Shown: positions 1 through 4,678 of the stretch, piece after piece
How the letters are laid out: every line of letters begins with the position of its first letter
How positions within the stretch are numbered: position 1 is the first letter of the stretch
Assembly: GCA_001803645.1 (NCBI GenBank)
Contig: MHDW01000189.1
Span: 930 to 8,709, forward strand
Direction of reading: 5' to 3'
Source: Nitrospirae bacterium GWC2_42_7
GTDB taxonomy: Bacteria; Nitrospirota; Thermodesulfovibrionia; Thermodesulfovibrionales; UBA6898
Length of the DNA stretch: 7,780 nucleotides
Position numbers and translations under genes: made by a program
Notes under the pieces: model-generated
The model's input: the letters and a program-made list of their open reading frames with translations, nothing else
What the model was told of the DNA's origin: nothing
Databases searched by the model: none

Positions 1-186
1 TCCTGACTTCTCTCCGGCCTCGATGACCTCCTTGAGTTGCTCAATGAATTGGTCGTACTTTGAAGGATTTTTGTAGTGCTGATACAGCTTGGAGTCATAA
101 TTGTTCCATGTGTATCGGGTATTTGGGGCACATCCGACAGTAAATAGCAGAAAGCAAAAACACAGAAATAGTCGCTGAAAAGACAT
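1..186 (-). CDS. DUF4810-type lipoprotein, N-terminal part (runs off the window)
   Basis: The first 62 residues of a gene that continues beyond base 1. It opens with a signal peptide (M-S-F-Q-R-L, then a hydrophobic run) ending in a lipobox TVGC with Cys19 as the predicted lipidation site; Ala at +2 favours the outer membrane. After the signal comes RYTWNNYDSKLYQHYKNPSK, resembling the start of the DUF4810 family (a W..Y...LY.YYK.P pattern). A charged helical stretch (QFIEQLKEVIEAGEKSG) follows. The ATG at 184-186 has a TAAGGAG Shine-Dalgarno 7 bases upstream, and that motif contains the stop codon of the preceding gene, so translation is probably coupled. From general knowledge, DUF4810 proteins often sit beside CsgG-family and DUF799 (GNA1162) lipoproteins; a DUF799 gene could follow outside the window. 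The molecular function of the family is not established. The family call rests on a short N-terminal match. Confidence 0.75.
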   Translation of the reverse strand, partial: MSFQRLFLCFCFLLFTVGCAPNTRYTWNNYDSKLYQHYKNPSKYDQFIEQLKEVIEAGEKSG

Positions 187-197
187 TTGGTCGCTCC

Positions 198-491
198 TTA
201 TCTGACTATAATGTTTTTATGTTCGCTTTCGATGAATATCATCTGCTCGAAAGTTGTTTTCCCCTCTTCCACGATTGACACGCGATGGGTGCCAGCCTCT
301 AGCTTTAATTGATTTGGCTCTTCAAAATCGGTTGCCTTACCCATTCTAATTCCATCCACATAAAGATCGGCTTGTACATTGACCCTGCTTACCGAGATAC
401 TCGGCCTGTTATCAACTGAACGTACGGTTGTTACAGGCATTGCACAACCGATGAAAAACAACATGCAAATAATCATTCTAAATGTTTTCAT
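198..491 (-). CDS. Small lipoprotein with PEGA-like domain
   Basis: A 97-residue protein not recognised as a named gene. Residues 1-15 form a short signal peptide (MKTFRM, hydrophobic core) ending in FIGC, so Cys16 is the predicted lipidation site; Ala17 predicts outer-membrane sorting. Residues 38-96 read as alternating beta strands: LYVDGIRMG (43-51), LKLEAGTHRVSIVEEGK (62-78), then MIFIE and KNIIV. This is the layout of PEGA-type domains, beta-rich modules found in surface proteins, although the literal PEGA tetrapeptide is absent (LEAG stands in its place). Its ATG overlaps the TGA of the CsgG-family gene in an ATGA, with AGGAGG 7 bases before the start, so it is translationally coupled. 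It probably works with the CsgG-like protein and the DUF4810 protein at the inner face of the outer membrane, but that is inference from context. Confidence 0.75.
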   Translation of the reverse strand: MKTFRMIICMLFFIGCAMPVTTVRSVDNRPSISVSRVNVQADLYVDGIRMGKATDFEEPNQLKLEAGTHRVSIVEEGKTTFEQMIFIESEHKNIIVR

Positions 492-1453
492 GGTTTAACC
501 TCCTCGACGTATATGGTCTTAAGAGATGTATAGTCGATTGCACCAGATACAACCTCGCAAACTGAACCTTCGTTGTTTTCATTGTCACCGAAGAATGTAG
601 TAACTTTTACAATGGCAACCTTTTTCGGTGGTAGATTTATGTCGAATCCAGATTGCTGGCTTTTCATCGTCTGGCCTTTCTCCATCACCTGGAGCATGTC
701 CCCAACCTTCAGTCCCTGTCGTTGTCCACCACTAATAAATAGCTGTCCTCCTTGAATCTCCAGGACATCGGTTCTCCAAGGGCGTTCATCCAGTGAAGAA
801 ACCAATTTGTCAATCATATCCGAGATAGAGGCTGAAATAGCACGGTCATTGAGGGTAGCATCATATTCAGCGCGATTGCCATATCCGGCTATTTCTCCCG
901 ACTCGGTGTTTGCTTCCCCGGCTCCAGTAGCTGAAAAAAACGCCTGACCAGTTTTCACATCAACGATCCGCACGTCCACTTTTGCCCTGGCAGTCTGAAC
1001 TTTAGTGCTACTTAAAAACCCGGTTTTGCCTGTGATTGCTCTGCCGAACTCCGTTACCGAACCGATAATAAGCGCATTCACACCTACTAGTCCGGCATCA
1101 CCGGAAATGGCCTTTTCGCTTAAGATCTTGTTTATATCCGTGCGCTCGAAGACTACGAATTTGTTAGATTTGATCAACTTACTAGCTAGCATGTCCGAGG
1201 CCTGTTTGCCGATTCGATCATAGTCCTGATCATTCATCAAAGCGCGGCCATAATTTGACTCATTGGTGAAACGAGCTATGGCAATTTTTCTCTTATAGCG
1301 TTTAGTTATTGGCAACTGGCTGATTGTCTGAGCCTGCTGCAACTGGTTTTTGGATGCGGGTGACTCTAAAATAATGGGCTTTTCGGAAACAGTCGCGCAT
1401 CCGACGAATAATCCTGTTACTGCAATCATTAACAGAAATCCAAGTTTCTTCAT
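488..1453 (-). CDS. CsgG/HfaB-family lipoprotein
   Basis: A 321-residue lipoprotein of the CsgG/HfaB superfamily. CsgG itself forms the outer-membrane curli secretion pore; other members (HfaB, LpoB-like) serve in holdfast anchoring or cell-envelope tasks. The signal peptide (1-18) ends in LFVGC with Cys19 lipidated and Ala20 following. The CsgG core spans about 55-220: KIAIARFTNES (56-66), the helix around IGKQASDMLASKL (81-93), FVVFERTDINKIL (99-111), ALIIGSVTEFG (127-137), KVDVRIVDVKTGQ (158-170) and the region of two glycine-rich stretches near 177-193. A C-terminal domain (about 230-321) has FISGGQRQGLKVGDMLQV, typical of longer non-curli members. An in-frame ATG at 1489 would add 12 residues (MFDKQNHHQEGL) ahead of the signal peptide; the ATG at 1453 is preferred because AGGAGG stands just before it and the signal peptide begins there. 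No csgA, csgB or csgE is visible nearby, so a curli role should not be assumed. Confidence 0.85.
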   Translation of the reverse strand: MKKLGFLLMIAVTGLFVGCATVSEKPIILESPASKNQLQQAQTISQLPITKRYKRKIAIARFTNESNYGRALMNDQDYDRIGKQASDMLASKLIKSNKFVVFERTDINKILSEKAISGDAGLVGVNALIIGSVTEFGRAITGKTGFLSSTKVQTARAKVDVRIVDVKTGQAFFSATGAGEANTESGEIAGYGNRAEYDATLNDRAISASISDMIDKLVSSLDERPWRTDVLEIQGGQLFISGGQRQGLKVGDMLQVMEKGQTMKSQQSGFDINLPPKKVAIVKVTTFFGDNENNEGSVCEVVSGAIDYTSLKTIYVEEVKP

Positions 1454-1660
1454 CAATCCCTCCTGATGGTGATTTTGTTTGTCGAACATTCTTTTTTATG
1501 TTTATTTACGCGTTGTGTCACGTTTTATGTTTGAAACTGCCCTCCAGAAGGGGGAAAGAAATAAAAATGCTGAAGAATTACATATGAAGATTCGTTCTCG
1601 GTAATAAGTTGGCAACAAAAAAAATCCTCCTCTATTCTGATGTCCCCCTTCTCCACAAGC
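1454..1660 (-). promoter_or_regulatory. Long 5' leader of the lipoprotein operon with a long-range stem
   Basis: The stretch between the predicted start point and the csgG ATG holds no convincing gene. It contains a perfect 10-base complement: AGAAGGGGGA (minus strand, 1643-1652) can pair with TCCCCCTTCT (1546-1555), enclosing a loop of about 87 bases. Inside the loop lies a strong unused Shine-Dalgarno (GAGGAGGA at 1625-1632) followed by a run of eight T. This could be a structured regulatory leader, but no known riboswitch consensus was recognised. Confidence 0.35.
1493..1521 (-). promoter_or_regulatory. Possible second, csgG-proximal promoter
   Basis: On the minus strand GTGACA (1516-1521, one mismatch to TTGACA) is followed after 17 bases by TAAAAA (1493-1498, four of six matches). 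A start near 1486 would give a short leader of about 32 bases to the ATG at 1453. The -10 match is weak, and AT-rich sequence gives such matches by chance, so this is only a candidate. Confidence 0.3.
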
Positions 1661-1667
1661 TATCGTA

Positions 1668-1673
1668 TTTATA
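1668..1673 (-). promoter_or_regulatory. -10 box of the csgG-operon promoter
   Basis: TATAAA on the minus strand, 18 bases downstream of the perfect TTGACA; shifting by one base gives GTATAA at 17. The promoter lies between the end of the toxin-antitoxin region and csgG, so the lipoprotein operon probably has its own transcription start. Confidence 0.7.
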
Positions 1674-1691
1674 CTCTACGGATTGTACCAA

Positions 1692-1697
1692 TGTCAA
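1692..1697 (-). promoter_or_regulatory. -35 box of the csgG-operon promoter
   Basis: On the minus strand this is a perfect TTGACA. An 18-base spacer separates it from TATAAA at 1668-1673, giving a near-consensus sigma-70 promoter with a start point near 1661. The nearest downstream gene is the CsgG-family gene, leaving a leader of about 207 bases. Confidence 0.7.
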
Positions 1698-1790
1698 GAG
1701 AAAAATGTTTATTTCCAGTCGAAATCTGCACCATTAAAACAGATCACCAATGTGTTGACTTCAAGGGGTACCCTCCGGGATCCAAATACT

Positions 1791-1895
1791 TTATCTAATC
1801 AGCCTTCGGGTAATGGTTTTAAAATTATCTCTATCGTATTCCTGAATTGACTTGATACTTATCTTCTTCTTTGTGAGCATCTCGATTGTATTCAT
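1791..1895 (-). pseudogene. Short ORF or 3' remnant of an unidentified gene
   Basis: From ATG 1895 an open frame of 34 codons runs to TAA at 1791: MNTIEMLTKK, then KISIKSIQEYDRDNF and KTITRRLIR. It is basic and helical-looking with no recognised domain. The frame stays open upstream (TTTTVAGARGV) back to the TAG of the PIN toxin, so it could be the tail of a longer gene lost when the toxin-antitoxin module arrived. AAGGGG stands 4 bases before the ATG, so a real small protein is possible. The middle of this ORF lies in the 46-bp repeat and recurs at 2675-2720, ending there soon after in a stop, which favours a remnant. Confidence 0.35.
1824..1869 (-). repeat. 46-bp direct repeat, copy 1 (downstream of the toxin gene)
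   Basis: Matches 2675-2720 over 46 bases with a single difference (c at 1835 against g at 2686), in the same orientation, offset 851 bp. On the minus strand it encodes KKISIKSIQEYDRDN in an open frame. Together the copies bracket the two-gene toxin-antitoxin module. Confidence 0.9.
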
Positions 1896-1928
1896 CACAC
1901 CCCTTGCGCCTGCAACGGTTGTTGTAGT

Positions 1929-2318
1929 CTACCAGACGGTTTTGATGTGGGAAATACTATGAAGGATTTTGTCTTTAGTAATTACAGGGAGATTAAGATA
2001 CTTTGCTGTTGAGACAATTATTTTATCGTGGAGTTCGGAAACGTCTTTTAGGTCTACCATTTTGTGAAGAATGGAATAGTCGAGGGAGATGAGAACGAAA
2101 TTTTCACTGTCATTGATTTTTCTGAATAAACTTTTGAAATCAAAAGCGATGCGTTTCTTGTCAAAAATACTGAGTGCTTCCGCTATAACGATTGAAGGTA
2201 TGAAAATTATGATTTCCCCTTTTTCACATTTTTCAAAAATCTCAATGGCTTTTGGGCTTAATTTGGGACTATCCGTGAACCACCAGAGGAGGGCGTGAGT
2301 GTCTGCTACAAAATTCAC
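1929..2318 (-). CDS. PIN-domain ribonuclease toxin, VapC-like
   Basis: A 129-residue single-domain PIN protein, the usual length for a VapC toxin. PIN toxins are Mg-dependent ribonucleases that cut specific RNAs (often tRNA or rRNA) and stop growth when the antitoxin is lost. All four conserved acidic positions are visible: Asp6 in VADTHALLWW, Glu47 in VIAEALSIF, Asp98 in LHDKIIVSTA and Asp116 in ITKDKIL. The DTHALLWW start and LHDKII motif fit the DTHxLLW-type PIN subgroup (Sll0205-like). Translation starts at GTG 2318; the sequence before it (AGATCCCT) has no real Shine-Dalgarno, and only 7 bases separate it from the antitoxin stop, so synthesis probably depends on ribosomes finishing the antitoxin gene. 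No terminator was seen after the TAG. Confidence 0.9.
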   Translation of the reverse strand: MNFVADTHALLWWFTDSPKLSPKAIEIFEKCEKGEIIIFIPSIVIAEALSIFDKKRIAFDFKSLFRKINDSENFVLISLDYSILHKMVDLKDVSELHDKIIVSTAKYLNLPVITKDKILHSISHIKTVW

Positions 2319-2325
2319 AGGGATC

Positions 2326-2544
2326 TTATATGCCTATTCTGCTATAGAGAGTTTTTTTCACAGAAGTAATATCTTCATCGGTAATATCTACACCTTTGAT
2401 AATCCCTTTGAGTTTGATAACTTTTTTCCCATTAGAGGTAAGTTTTTTTAGTACAGTTAGTTTCAAACCCTTGACCTCTTTCTCTATTGCTTCAATCTTG
2501 TGAAGCATTTCAACTGTTGTGCTGTTTATTGCGGCAGACTTCAT
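2326..2544 (-). CDS. Putative antitoxin partner of the PIN toxin
   Basis: A 72-residue protein lying immediately upstream of the toxin gene, in the usual antitoxin-first order. Residues 10-37 look like an amphipathic helix or coiled coil (VEMLHKIEAIEKEVKGLKLTV, given in part). The C-terminal part, VIKLKGIIKGVDITDEDI then VKKTLYSRIG, resembles the toxin-binding tail of VapB-type antitoxins (a G-I-x-x-G-V-x-I-T-x-E/D-D-I pattern followed by a K-x-x-L helix). No AbrB, ribbon-helix-helix or Phd DNA-binding signature is obvious at the N-terminus, so whether it binds its own promoter is unclear. ATG 2544 has AAGGAG 10 bases upstream, a far better ribosome site than the toxin's, which would favour excess antitoxin. 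The role is inferred mainly from position and C-terminal pattern. Confidence 0.75.
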   Translation of the reverse strand: MKSAAINSTTVEMLHKIEAIEKEVKGLKLTVLKKLTSNGKKVIKLKGIIKGVDITDEDITSVKKTLYSRIGI

Positions 2545-2580
2545 AAGTATTAATCTCCTTGCTTAAAGCATCCAAGAAAA

Positions 2581-2609
2581 ACTTTATCATATAAATTATT
2601 TTCTGTCAA
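2581..2609 (-). promoter_or_regulatory. Toxin-antitoxin promoter
   Basis: On the minus strand a perfect TTGACA (2604-2609), a 17-base spacer and TAAAGT (2581-2586) form a good sigma-70 promoter. The start point is near 2574, giving a leader of about 30 bases to the antitoxin ATG. The -35 box sits in a small dyad (CTGT-TTTTG-ACAG, 2603-2615) that could be an operator, though the arms are only 4 bp. Confidence 0.75.
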
Positions 2610-2674
2610 AAACAGGGAGTGGCTGACGCAAACAATGTGATCAGAAAAAACGTAATGATACCAACAACCTAAAT

Positions 2675-2720
2675 ATTATCTCTATGGTATTCCTGAATTG
2701 ACTTGATACTTATCTTCTTC
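2675..2720 (-). repeat. 46-bp direct repeat, copy 2 (upstream of the antitoxin promoter)
   Basis: The second copy of the repeat at 1824-1869, one mismatch in 46. On the minus strand it reads KKISIKSIQEYHRDN and meets a stop two codons later (I, then TAG). No start codon with a ribosome site precedes it, so it is a non-coding remnant here. It lies between the toxin-antitoxin promoter and the rpsU promoter. Confidence 0.9.
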
Positions 2721-2734
2721 ACAGCAGTATTCTG

Positions 2735-2756
2735 GCCGTTATCTCGCCGTTATCTC
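2735..2756. repeat. 11-bp tandem duplication
   Basis: Two adjacent perfect copies of gccgttatctc, ending just before the -35 box of the rpsU promoter. It looks like a slippage or duplication product at the edge of the accessory segment. Confidence 0.8.
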
Positions 2757-2759
2757 GCA

Positions 2760-2789
2760 TTGACACATTAAATGTCAAACTGGTAAAAT
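2760..2789 (+). promoter_or_regulatory. rpsU operon promoter
   Basis: TTGACA (2760-2765), an 18-base spacer and TAAAAT (2784-2789) match the sigma-70 consensus well, with a start point near 2796 and a leader of about 30 bases to the rpsU ATG. The -35 box overlaps an imperfect inverted repeat (TGAC near 2761, GTCA near 2774-2777) that could be a protein-binding site. This should drive rpsU, yqeY and the Nif3 gene, and perhaps read through to dnaG and rpoD. Confidence 0.75.
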
Positions 2790-2826
2790 TATTTTTATTT
2801 TTTAAACAGGGAGGAGTGATCAGTGC

Positions 2827-3024
2827 ATGCCCGCAGTAAGAGTGCGCGAAAGCGATTCATTCGAAAATGCTCTTAAAAGATTCAAAAAACAGTGTGAAAA
2901 AGAAGGTCTTCTTTCAGAAATAAAAAAGAGAGAACACTACGATAAGCCAAGCATAAAGAAGAAGAAAAAGGCGATAGAAGCCAGGAAAAAAGCCATAAAA
3001 CAGCTCAAGATGCGTGTGAGGTAA
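2827..3024 (+). CDS. rpsU: 30S ribosomal protein bS21
   Basis: 65 residues, the normal size for bS21, a small basic protein of the 30S platform that helps mRNA binding at initiation. The family pattern is clear: [20 protein letters not shown] (4-23), then [16 protein letters not shown] and a Lys/Arg-rich helical tail ([13 protein letters not shown], ending in MRVR). ATG 2827 is preceded by GGGAGGAG about 10 bases upstream. It is the first gene of the operon, and its stop codon lies 3 bases before yqeY. rpsU heading an operon with dnaG and rpoD is the classic macromolecular-synthesis arrangement known from E. coli. Confidence 0.97.
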   Translation: MPAVRVRESDSFENALKRFKKQCEKEGLLSEIKKREHYDKPSIKKKKKAIEARKKAIKQLKMRVR

Positions 3025-3027
3025 TTA

Positions 3028-3483
3028 ATGTCTTTTCTTGAAAGACTCGATGAAGATCTGAAAAAAGCATTAAAAGGATCAGACAAGCTCAGGCTTTCTG
3101 TTTTGAGAATGGCCAAGGCAGCGATAAAGAACCAGCAGATAGACAAAGGCCGGATACTTTCTGACGAAGAAGTCATCTCTATTCTGACAACAATGTCAAA
3201 ACAGAGAAAGGAATCAATAGAGCAGTTCTCAAAGGGCGGCAGGACAGATCTGGCAGAACAGGAAACTCAGGAATTATCCATTCTCCAGTCTTACATGCCT
3301 GAGCAGCTCTCAAATGAAGAAGTAGAGAACATTATAGTTCAGGCTATAAATGAATCTGCTGCGAAAAGTGAGGCTGACATGGGCAAAGTTATGAAAATAC
3401 TCATGCCGCGCGTAAAAGGTGTTGCTGACGGCAAATGGGTGAACAACAGGGTGAGAGAACTCCTCAAACCCTCAGGAGAATGA
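3028..3483 (+). CDS. yqeY: GatB/YqeY domain protein
   Basis: 151 residues, matching the usual length of stand-alone YqeY proteins. The domain resembles the C-terminal tail of the GatB subunit of tRNA-dependent amidotransferase, thought to contact tRNA; the job of free YqeY is not settled. Visible family motifs are RLSVLRMAKAAIKNQQI (22-38), KQRKESIEQFSKGGRTDLAE (58-77), ELSILQSYMPEQLS (81-94) and DMGKVMKILMPRVKGVADGK (117-136). ATG 3028 stands 3 bases after the rpsU stop, with GTGAGG inside the rpsU end as the likely ribosome site. Placement between rpsU and dnaG is common outside the enterobacteria. Confidence 0.95.
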   Translation: MSFLERLDEDLKKALKGSDKLRLSVLRMAKAAIKNQQIDKGRILSDEEVISILTTMSKQRKESIEQFSKGGRTDLAEQETQELSILQSYMPEQLSNEEVENIIVQAINESAAKSEADMGKVMKILMPRVKGVADGKWVNNRVRELLKPSGE

Positions 3484-3486
3484 TCT

Positions 3487-4446
3487 ATGACCCTTAAAGA
3501 AATATATCTTAAAGCGATCAAAACAGGCATCGACAATGACCCGCGTGGAAGAGAGACTGTATTAAAGGGCCTGGAGGTTCTTGAAAAAGAATACAGTGAT
3601 ATGAAGCCTGCTGAAAAAGATTTTTTCGATACAGAATCCTTAAAAAATCCCTACTCCGACTCCCGCATTTTAAATGGTGACAGCGATGCAGATATCAAAA
3701 ATATTCTTGTAGGGATAGATATCGAAGTGGGGGAAGTAGTTCTTGCAGACAGCCTCAAGAACAAAGGCAAAGGCATTGACCTGATAATGGCACATCATCC
3801 TGAGGGAACAGCATACGCTAATCTGTATTCAGTAATGCATATGCAGTCAGATATCCTGAACAAATTCGGCGTACCGATAAATATTGCGGAAGACCTTATG
3901 GAAGGCAGGGCCAAGGAAGTAGAAAGACGGCTTATGCCTGTCAACCATTCAAGGGCAGTAGATGCAGCAAAACTTATGGAAATACCTTTTATCTGCCTTC
4001 ATACTCCGGCTGACAACATGGTTGTAACTTTCCTGCAGAAGCTCTTTGATGAAAAAAAGCCCGATACCCTCGGGGAACTTGTTGACCTGCTGAAGGATAT
4101 CCCTGAATACAGGAATGCTGCAAAAAATGGAGCAGGCCCGAACATTCTCTTGGGATCAAAGACAAGAAAGGCAGGCAGGATCTTTGTGGACATGACCGGA
4201 GGCACAGAAGGCTCAAAAGATATATTCGCGAGCCTGACCTCATCAGGAGTCAATACAATTGTGGCTATGCACCTGAGTGAAGAGCACAGGAAAGAAGCAG
4301 AGAAAAACCACCTTAATGTTGTGATAGCAGGCCATATTGCGAGCGATAATCTCGGAGTAAACCTTTTGCTTGATGAAATACTGAAAGGTTCTTCAATAAA
4401 TATTATGGATTGTTCCGGCTTCAGAAGAAACAGCAGAACCAATTAA
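3487..4446 (+). CDS. Nif3-like (DUF34) family protein
   Basis: 319 residues of the Nif3/YbgI/DUF34 family, widespread putative metal-binding proteins of uncertain function (a GTP cyclohydrolase I type 2 label is often attached by homology). Candidate di-metal ligands are visible: His103-His104 in LIMAHHPEG, Asp176 in LHTPAD, and His283 in VIAGHIASD. The last motif corresponds to GHxxSE in the family, but here it ends in Asp287 instead of Glu. An N-terminal stretch of about 70 residues (MTLKEIYLKAIKTGIDNDPR onward) precedes the fold, longer than in YbgI-type members, and suggests a divergent subfamily. ATG 3487 follows yqeY by 3 bases, with AGGAG 7 to 8 bases upstream. The palindromic element lies about 20 bases after its stop. 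Confidence 0.85.
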   Translation: MTLKEIYLKAIKTGIDNDPRGRETVLKGLEVLEKEYSDMKPAEKDFFDTESLKNPYSDSRILNGDSDADIKNILVGIDIEVGEVVLADSLKNKGKGIDLIMAHHPEGTAYANLYSVMHMQSDILNKFGVPINIAEDLMEGRAKEVERRLMPVNHSRAVDAAKLMEIPFICLHTPADNMVVTFLQKLFDEKKPDTLGELVDLLKDIPEYRNAAKNGAGPNILLGSKTRKAGRIFVDMTGGTEGSKDIFASLTSSGVNTIVAMHLSEEHRKEAEKNHLNVVIAGHIASDNLGVNLLLDEILKGSSINIMDCSGFRRNSRTN

Positions 4447-4466
4447 AGGTCTGTCCATAACTAAGA

Positions 4467-4575
4467 TTTTGTCATTCCCCGGCTTGACCGGGGAATCCAG
4501 ACCTGCCTACCGGCAGGCAGGCGCTGTCCCCTTGAAGAACTGGATTCCCGCCTTCGCGGGAATGACGGACAAAAA
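4467..4575. repeat. Palindromic MITE/REP-like element
   Basis: A 109-bp element whose ends are imperfect inverted repeats: TTTTGTCATTCCC at the left, and the right end, read in reverse, TTTTTGTCCGTCATTCCC. It folds into three hairpins: ATTCCCCGG-CTTGA-CCGGGGAAT (4474-4495), CCTGCC-TACC-GGCAGG (4502-4517) and ATTCCCGC-CTTC-GCGGGAAT (4544-4563). Both outer hairpins end in the shared motif GGAATCCAG, read in opposite directions. Elements with this GTCATTCCCGC...GGAATCCAG style are known as dispersed repeats in several bacterial groups (general knowledge, not checked here). There is no open frame and no T tract, so it is not a standard terminator, though the hairpins could affect read-through or mRNA stability between nif3 and dnaG. 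Confidence 0.85.
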
Positions 4576-4639
4576 CAGTAATTTATGGAGAGAGATTAAT
4601 TAGTTTATCCGGTCTGTGGCGAAATTCATCTGATTTTCA

Positions 4640-4648
4640 TGTTAAAAT
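4640..4648 (+). promoter_or_regulatory. dnaG extended -10 promoter
   Basis: TGTTAAAAT fits the extended -10 form TGnTAnAAT with one mismatch to TATAAT. No good -35 box lies 16-18 bases upstream (4619-4625 reads gcgaaat), which is tolerated in extended -10 promoters. The start point would be near 4655, about 24 bases before the dnaG start. It would let dnaG-rpoD be expressed separately from rpsU. Confidence 0.5.
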
Positions 4649-4678
4649 ACTTCATGCTTTTTCCTTTCAGGGGGCTTA

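Noticed and set aside
573..755. Plus-strand open frame of 60 codons opposite csgG
   Set aside because: Fully antisense to a well-supported CsgG-family gene, with no ribosome site or recognisable protein pattern.
1454..1489. Upstream ATG at 1489 as the csgG start
   Set aside because: It would put 12 polar residues before the signal peptide; the ATG at 1453 has AGGAGG just upstream and starts directly with MKKL of the signal peptide.
1502..1615. 37-codon TTG-started frame in the csgG leader
   Set aside because: It has a good Shine-Dalgarno at a plausible distance, but a rare start, no recognisable content and only one example; kept as a possibility in the leader finding, not called as a gene.
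1763..1781. GGGTACCC palindrome near 1766-1773 as an operator
   Set aside because: A perfect 8-mer, but alone, with no promoter near it on either strand close enough to make regulation likely.
3989..4442. Two long minus-strand frames opposite the Nif3-family gene
   Set aside because: Shadows of the plus-strand gene; no family pattern, no ribosome site, and the plus-strand protein shows clear family motifs.
4474..4563. Intrinsic terminator after the Nif3 gene
   Set aside because: The hairpins are strong, but none is followed by a T tract, and the paired ends fit a palindromic repeat element better.
4471..4566. CRISPR-like repeats
   Set aside because: There are two inverted arms and one internal hairpin, not regularly spaced direct repeats with spacers.
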